Positions 6,453-9,510 of a stretch of DNA of 9,510 bases are shown here, piece after piece. The position numbers were made by a program, and so were the translations under genes. The notes under the pieces were generated by a model. That model was not told where the DNA came from. It made no database searches and was given only the letters and a program-made list of their open reading frames with translations. Source of the stretch: Candidatus Uhrbacteria bacterium (GTDB taxonomy: Bacteria; Patescibacteriota; Patescibacteriia; SG8-24); the NCBI GenBank assembly GCA_016205965.1, contig JACQSM010000030.1, positions 1 through 9,510 of the forward strand, given 5' to 3'. How positions within the stretch are numbered: position 1 is the first letter of the stretch; the number at the start of each line of letters is the position of its first letter.

Positions 6453-6698
6453 CTACGCCACCGCGTCGACGCGCACGCCGGGCCGGACCTCGCCCGGGCA
6501 GGTGAGGTGAGCCAAACGGTGATTGCCGTCGTCGTCCTTGCCGAGGAAATGCATCTTGACGTCGTAGCCGATGGCGCGGCCGCAATGGAAGCACGGCGCC
6601 GCGGCCAGCTTCCTGGTCTCGGCGCAGTCCTTGTGGTCGCACGGGGCGACGCAAGGCCCGGTCTTGGTGCCCGGAGCGGGAAGGATGTAACATCCCAT
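6453..6698 (-). CDS. Small Cys/His-rich probable zinc-binding protein, 81 aa
   Basis: Metal ligands are evident: C16-x3-C20-x-H22-x2-C25, then C36-x2-C39 in PCFHCGRAIGYD, then H64-x2-C67 in AHLTC. This spacing fits two treble-clef or zinc-ribbon knuckles; small proteins with DC...PCxxCGxxIGY...HxxC are common in phages and integrated elements, as I recall. It probably binds zinc and contacts nucleic acid or protein; no enzymatic motif is visible. The start ATG at 6698 has AGGAG 7 nt upstream, which rules out the longer frame from 6749. It follows the 56-aa gene by 11 bp. Confidence 0.8.
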   Translation of the reverse strand: MGCYILPAPGTKTGPCVAPCDHKDCAETRKLAAAPCFHCGRAIGYDVKMHFLGKDDDGNHRLAHLTCPGEVRPGVRVDAVA

Positions 6699-6705
6699 GG
6701 GATCA

Positions 6706-6710
6706 CTCCT
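6706..6710 (-). promoter_or_regulatory. Ribosome binding site of the zinc-binding protein
   Basis: AGGAG on the minus strand, 7 nt before ATG 6698. It overlaps the TAA of the preceding small gene by one base and fixes the start against the upstream in-frame codon at 6749. Confidence 0.8.
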
Positions 6711-6878
6711 TATCGTTCGATCGGGTCTCGCAACCCGAGGTGGGTCCACTCGAGGGGCTCCAGCTCGCCGGCGACGATCGCGAGGCCGCGAGAGCGACGA
6801 GGGGGGCGCCGAAGATCTTCAAGGCGTCGATCGGATCGAGGGGTGCGGGTCCGTCGGGGCATCTTCGCGGTCGGTCAT
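6710..6878 (-). pseudogene. Small 56-aa protein gene with two frame breaks
   Basis: From ATG 6878 the reading MTDREDAPTDPHP leaves frame, is followed in a second frame by DPIDALKIFGAPLVALAA and in a third by LAIVAGELEPLEWTHLGLRD then PIER and TAA at 6710-6712. The three pieces join into one continuous 56-aa protein if one C is added in each of two C-containing runs; 169 bp are present where 171 are needed. The repaired protein has an acidic start, one hydrophobic helix (GAPLVALAALAIVAG) that could cross the membrane, and a polar end. It begins 8 bp after the 127-aa gene, and the next gene's ribosome binding site overlaps its stop, so the position in the operon is right for a real gene. Both breaks could be sequencing errors rather than mutations. 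Function unknown. Confidence 0.55.
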
Positions 6879-6886
6879 GGCCTTAT

Positions 6887-7270
6887 TCACCTTTGGTCTG
6901 ATATCGGGGGCGCGCGCCGCGCCGCCGCCCGCAGCCATGGCGAGGGATCAGCGGCGACGCGATCGACGCTGAATCGGACCGGTGTCCGCCGGTCCATGGC
7001 CATCAGCGCGTCCAGCGCCTCGAGGTCGGTCTTCAGCTCGAGGCGGTCGAGCGGCAGCAGCGCGACGATGGCGCGCTTGAAGTCGGGCAGCGGCCAACCG
7101 TCGTCGTCGAGCACACGGCGCGGCGGCCGAAACGTGACGGCGAAGCGGAAGCGGACGGGCCCAGCGGTCATGGTGCCGTAAAGCCGCACAAGGTCGCGGG
7201 CGGCGTGTACTCTGTCCCTGTCGCGCTTCCAGCGCTCCCCGCCTCTTGCTTGTGTTGTATCGTCGGGCAT
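6887..7270 (-). CDS. Hypothetical protein, 127 aa
   Basis: Unrecognised. The start ATG at 7270 has AGGAGGG 6 nt upstream, which excludes the longer frame reaching 7873. The protein is charged: an Arg-rich N-terminal helix (GERWKRDRDRVHAARDLVRL), a beta-like middle (GPVRFRFAVTFRPPRRVL), a helix (LPLDRLELKTDLEALDALMA) and a basic Ala/Arg tail. No signal peptide, membrane segment or metal site. It lies 71 bp after the stop of the membrane protein gene and 8 bp before the 56-aa gene, so it is probably co-transcribed. The composition would suit a nucleic-acid-binding or adaptor role, but that is only a guess. Confidence 0.75.
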   Translation of the reverse strand: MPDDTTQARGGERWKRDRDRVHAARDLVRLYGTMTAGPVRFRFAVTFRPPRRVLDDDGWPLPDFKRAIVALLPLDRLELKTDLEALDALMAMDRRTPVRFSVDRVAADPSPWLRAAARRAPPISDQR

Positions 7271-7276
7271 GCAATT

Positions 7277-7283
7277 CCCTCCT
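7277..7283 (-). promoter_or_regulatory. Ribosome binding site of the 127-aa protein
   Basis: AGGAGGG on the minus strand, 6 nt before ATG 7270. It decides the start, since the frame is open for about 200 codons upstream as antisense of the neighbour. Confidence 0.85.
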
Positions 7284-7341
7284 GGGTCGTTCTCAATTTC
7301 CCTGTCGGGCCCCGTCTGGGCCACTCCACGCATTTTGTTGG

Positions 7342-8694
7342 TCACGCGGCAGCCGGGCCGGCCAGCTTGATGGCGGCGCGGCTGCCTTCCTTGAGGTGCT
7401 TGATCACGAACGGGTCGAGCGGCTCCTCGGGCGGCGCCCCGAAGATGTTCCGCAGCGGCAGGTCGTCGACCATGCCGTCCTCGGTGGGCTCCAGCCGCGC
7501 GATGCTGACGTCGGTCAGGTCCCAGCTGGCGGCGACGTCGTCGAAGTTGACGACCGCGCCGCGCGTCAGGATCAGCACCAGGTTGATCAGCGACAGGGAA
7601 TCGTAGCCGGCGCCGGCGAGGTAGGCGCCGTGGTGGGCGAGGCAGCGCTCGCGCGCGCGGATTGCGAGCGACAGCGGGCAGGGGATGTCGCGCCCGTCGT
7701 TGTCCTCGGTTGTCCGCCACGACGCGATGCCCTGGCGCTCGGGGTCCCAGGGCGCGGCGCGCCAGTCGCGGCCCGCCAGGTCGGCGAACATCACCAGGTG
7801 GATCTCCGCCAGGCTGCCGGCGACCAGCGCGACGACGGCGCCGGGGTCGGAGTCGAACCAGTCGTCGTCCCACTTCGTGCCCCCGAGGTCGGCGTTGACG
7901 AAGAGATCCGGGAACACCGACCAGCCCTGGCGCGCGAGCCAGGCGTTGACGGCGGCCTGCAGGTCGAGAACGGTGAACCCGACGGCGGCGGTCGGCCGGA
8001 GCTGCAGCGCCGGCGTGTCGCCCTCGGCCTGGCCCCCGGGGGTGCGGGGATCACCCCCGCCAGAGCCCGCGTCGTCCGGGCGGGGGACACCCCCGCCAGG
8101 GCCCCCGAGGTCGGCAGGCACTTCGTCCAAAGCATCGGGTTCGGAGACGACGACCGATTCGGTCGGGTCGAGTTCCTGACCCGCGTCCGCGGCGCCGCCG
8201 AGCAGTATCGGCGGTGGGTTCGGGGCAGGCGATGCGGCCTTTGCCGGCTGTGGCGTCGCGTGAAACGCCGGCCGGCCGGTTTTTTCCCGGTCGGGCGTTC
8301 CGCCCTCCGCGCCTCTTGCGGCGCGGACGAGAAGGGCGCCGACCAGGCCGAGCAGCCACTTGAGGGGCATGAACGGCCAGCGCACCCCGGCGAGGGCGAC
8401 GCGGCCCACCGACATGACGCGCTCGTCGTCCATGCCGGCGATGGCGCGCGCCGCGACGACGGCGCCGCCGAGCCAGGCGGCGCCGGCGCCGGCCAGCGCC
8501 AGCAGGAATCCCCAGCGCATGGCGGCGCCGCGGGTCCACACCGCCTCGAGGCCTTGGCCGAGATAACGCCAGTGTCCGGGATCGGCGACGTCGAAGCGCC
8601 AGCCCTCGAGGAGAGCCGCGCGGCCGCCGGCAAGCGCGGCCGCCGACCACAGGACGACGGCGACGAGGGCGAGGAGGGCGCGGGCGGCGGTCAT
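7342..8694 (-). CDS. Membrane-anchored protein with Gly/Pro linker, 450 aa
   Basis: Unrecognised family. From ATG 8694: a hydrophobic segment at 4-23 (signal anchor), a short loop (GWRFDVADPGHWRYLGQGLE), a second membrane helix at about 61-85 (WGFLLALAGAGAAWLGG), a third hydrophobic stretch at about 107-124 (PFMPLKWLLGLVGALL), then a low-complexity linker (about 127-230) rich in Gly, Pro and Asp, and a folded C-terminal domain (about 230-445) with VLDLQAAVNAWLARQGWSVF, KWDDDWFDSDPGAVVAL, EIHLVMFADLAGRDW and SLINLVLILTRGAVVNFDDV. No Walker, protease or nuclease motif is apparent. The linker is built largely of DNA repeats (8045-8104 and 8285-8320). The start overlaps the stop of the preceding gene as ATGA, so translation is coupled. 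The architecture would suit a component of a conjugation, secretion or phage-envelope assembly, which is inference. The frame upstream of 8694 (to 9348) is antisense-like and not part of the gene. Confidence 0.8.
   Translation of the reverse strand: MTAARALLALVAVVLWSAAALAGGRAALLEGWRFDVADPGHWRYLGQGLEAVWTRGAAMRWGFLLALAGAGAAWLGGAVVAARAIAGMDDERVMSVGRVALAGVRWPFMPLKWLLGLVGALLVRAARGAEGGTPDREKTGRPAFHATPQPAKAASPAPNPPPILLGGAADAGQELDPTESVVVSEPDALDEVPADLGGPGGGVPRPDDAGSGGGDPRTPGGQAEGDTPALQLRPTAAVGFTVLDLQAAVNAWLARQGWSVFPDLFVNADLGGTKWDDDWFDSDPGAVVALVAGSLAEIHLVMFADLAGRDWRAAPWDPERQGIASWRTTEDNDGRDIPCPLSLAIRARERCLAHHGAYLAGAGYDSLSLINLVLILTRGAVVNFDDVAASWDLTDVSIARLEPTEDGMVDDLPLRNIFGAPPEEPLDPFVIKHLKEGSRAAIKLAGPAAA
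8045..8104. repeat. Two 24-bp GC repeats, 36-bp spacing, in the linker
   Basis: Units at 8045-8068 and 8081-8104 match at 21 of 24 positions and start 36 bp apart, exactly 12 codons. On the minus strand they encode GPGGGVPRPDDA and GSGGGDPRTPGG. Each unit contains a short palindrome-like run (CGGGG...CCCCCG). The spacing keeps the frame of the membrane protein. Confidence 0.75.
8285..8320. repeat. Interspersed palindromic repeat, copy A
   Basis: 36 bp identical to 8792-8827 except for one base. The core GGGCG-TTC-CGCCC (8293-8305) is a perfect hairpin. Read on the minus strand inside the 450-aa gene it encodes ARGAEGGTPDRE (residues about 126-137). Confidence 0.85.
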
Positions 8695-9293
8695 CGGCCT
8701 TCCCCCCGGGCCTGTCCCTGCGAAAGCGGGGATCGAGCCCCGGGGTCCCGGCCGACCGAAGGTTGGGCGGACCTCCGTGCCTCTTGTTCTTTCCCGGTTG
8801 GGCGTTCCGCCCTCCGCGCCTCTTGCGTCGGCCAGGCCCGCGCCGCCTCGCGGCCGGCGGCGTGGAGGGCTTCCGCCAGGCCGGCGAGGGCGGCGGCCAG
8901 CGCCGGCCGGTCCGGCCGGTGATGATGGGACGCCTCGGGCCGGGCGGCGCCGTACCAGCTGCCGAACCGCGCGGGGTTGACGTTGGCCAGGCGCGCGATC
9001 TCGGCGGCGCCGGCGCCGAGGCGGTTCTCCATCGACCGCAGCGCGGCGATCGGATCCGGATAGGTGTTGGCAACCGCCGCGACGACGGCGGCGCGCCCCG
9101 CCTCGACGCGCGGATCGGCGTTGACGTGCCGGGTGCGGCGGTTCTTGAGCGCGGCGGGCAGGCGCGGCCCCTTCAGGGCCGCCCGCAGCTGGCGGCGAAG
9201 CACGGTGCTTTCGCCGGGCAACGGCTCCTCGGCGAAGCGCGAGCGCTCGATGATTCCCGGCCCGGCCACCGCCTGGCGCGCTGGTTTTTGCAT
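8691..9293 (-). CDS. Hypothetical Ala/Arg-rich protein, 200 aa
   Basis: Unrecognised. The start is ATG 9293, which shares its A with the TGA of the preceding gene (TGATG) and has GGAGG 5 nt upstream, a coupled start; the longer frame from 9323 is antisense-like. Residues about 20-60 are basic (LRRQLRAALKGPRLPAALKN then RRTRH). Residues about 85-120 (ENRLGAGAAEIARLANVNPA then RFGSWYG) look like a helix-turn-helix, so DNA binding is conceivable. The C-terminal 45 residues or so (QEARRAERPTGKEQEARR and following) are encoded by interspersed repeats and are Arg/Ser/Gly-rich, probably disordered. Its stop TGA overlaps the next gene's ATG by ATGA. Loss of this repeat-derived tail might not harm the protein. 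Confidence 0.75.
   Translation of the reverse strand: MQKPARQAVAGPGIIERSRFAEEPLPGESTVLRRQLRAALKGPRLPAALKNRRTRHVNADPRVEAGRAAVVAAVANTYPDPIAALRSMENRLGAGAAEIARLANVNPARFGSWYGAARPEASHHHRPDRPALAAALAGLAEALHAAGREAARAWPTQEARRAERPTGKEQEARRSAQPSVGRDPGARSPLSQGQARGEGR
8714..8750. repeat. Palindromic 'GCGAAAGCG' repeat in gene tail
   Basis: CCCTGC-GAAA-GCGGGG (8716-8731) is a hairpin with a GAAA loop, followed by GAGCCCC/GGGGTC palindromic bases to about 8747. The minus-strand reading in a neighbouring frame (SIPAFAGTG) is the translation typical of an interspersed repeat seen in many proteobacterial genomes, as I recall. Here it encodes the last residues of the 200-aa protein (GRDPGARSPLSQGQ). Confidence 0.6.
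8761..8786. repeat. Interspersed repeat, shortened copy C
   Basis: 26 bp matching the second part of copy B with a 4-bp shorter core (GGTTGGGCGGACCTCC then GTGCCTCTTG). It lies directly beside copy B, 10 bp apart, so the two form a tandem. Both are read within the 200-aa gene. Confidence 0.65.
8792..8827. repeat. Interspersed palindromic repeat, copy B
   Basis: 35 of 36 bases match copy A at 8285-8320. The hairpin core GGGCG-TTC-CGCCC is at 8800-8812. Inside the 200-aa gene, on the minus strand, it encodes QEARRAERPTGK, a different frame from that used for copy A. Confidence 0.85.
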
Positions 9294-9510
9294 CACCGCC
9301 TCCGCACCAGGCTGCGGCGCCATTCCGGCGCGAACCAGACGCCGTCACTGAGGCGCACGAGCTGCACGGCGCCGCGGATCTCGCGGCCGTCGCACTTGCC
9401 GTCGAGGCCGTGCCCCCGGTAGTAGGCGATGGCGCGCTGGAACACGCCCGAGGTGCGGATCACCTCGGGCGAGCGGGCGTCGGCGGTGAAGCGGAGCGCC
9501 TGCTCGTGCA
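9293..9510 (-). CDS. Hypothetical protein, C-terminal 71 residues only
   Basis: The frame runs from the right edge to TGA 9293-9295, so the 5' end is outside the window. Visible residues start HEQALRFTADARSPEVIRTS and continue with VFQRAIAYYRGHGLDGKCDG, REIRGAVQLVRLSDGVWFAP and EWRRSLVRRR. Codon use is strongly G/C at third positions, as in its neighbours. I do not recognise the family. No membrane segment or clear motif is visible; the tail is Arg-rich. It is the most upstream gene seen in the minus-strand operon, coupled to the 200-aa gene through TGATG. Confidence 0.75.
   Translation of the reverse strand, partial: HEQALRFTADARSPEVIRTSGVFQRAIAYYRGHGLDGKCDGREIRGAVQLVRLSDGVWFAPEWRRSLVRRR

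Noticed and set aside
8045..8827. CRISPR array
   Set aside because: The repeats are few, irregularly spaced, lie inside coding sequence and have no uniform spacers or cas genes nearby.
7246..8922. 558-codon open frame on the plus strand
   Set aside because: Antisense of the 450-aa gene in GC-rich DNA, where stops are rare. The minus-strand genes have ribosome binding sites, coupled starts and sensible membrane segments; this frame has none.
8695..9348. N-terminal extension of the 450-aa membrane protein to 9348
   Set aside because: The extension is Arg/Gly/Ala-rich shadow of the 200-aa gene. The ATG at 8694 begins a signal-anchor-like segment and overlaps the upstream stop as ATGA.
1..9510. 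tRNA or rRNA genes
   Set aside because: No cloverleaf with a GTTCRA-type T-loop and no rRNA-like segment was seen on either strand by eye.

Overview
The window looks like a chromosomal or integrated segment from a high-GC alphaproteobacterium. This is inferred from the style of the PAS histidine kinases, an IS1380-type transposase remnant with alphaproteobacterial wording, and GC-rich interspersed palindromes. I cannot name the genus. The left part (to about 5.2 kb) is moderately GC-rich. The right part (about 5.4 kb onward) is visibly richer, with almost every third codon position G or C, so two regions of different history seem to meet near the IS remnant.

Left region: a 5'-truncated PAS-PAS histidine kinase (3-1511, +) is followed 30 bp later by a single-domain response regulator (1542-1913, +). 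Together they form a two-component pair without a DNA-binding output. About 800 bp without a convincing gene follow (1914-2713). This stretch holds tandem hairpins, a minus-strand intrinsic terminator, a possible 11-codon leader peptide and a small protein relic. A second kinase lies on the opposite strand (2714-4117), convergent with the first. Its upstream GAF domain (4128-4505) is in a different frame and is cut short, so this gene appears broken by an internal deletion.

Junction region (4.5-5.7 kb): about 290 bp without a clear gene, then an IS1380-family transposase reduced to its first and last pieces (4795-5130). Next comes the front part of a small minus-strand gene broken by a perfect 8-bp tandem duplication (frame 5225-5386). 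A palindromic element follows (about 5404-5455), then the 3' part of an unrecognised plus-strand gene (to 5697). The junction is a patchwork of gene ends.

Right region (5.8-9.5 kb): seven minus-strand genes, transcribed right to left. In transcription order they are an unrecognised protein cut by the window edge (9293-9510), a 200-aa Arg/Ala-rich protein, a 450-aa membrane-anchored protein, a 127-aa protein, a 56-aa protein with two frame breaks, an 81-aa Cys/His zinc-binding protein and a 187-aa protein. The first three are translationally coupled (one-base and ATGA overlaps) and most spacings are short, so an operon is likely. I do not recognise a pathway. The style resembles accessory genes of an integrated phage, plasmid or conjugative element. 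GC-rich palindromic repeats sit inside the coding sequence of two of these genes and are read in two different frames.

I found no tRNA, rRNA, CRISPR array or known defence system. The most useful leads are the repeat-in-gene architecture, the unrecognised operon, the decay marks, and the structured segment at 1.9-2.3 kb.
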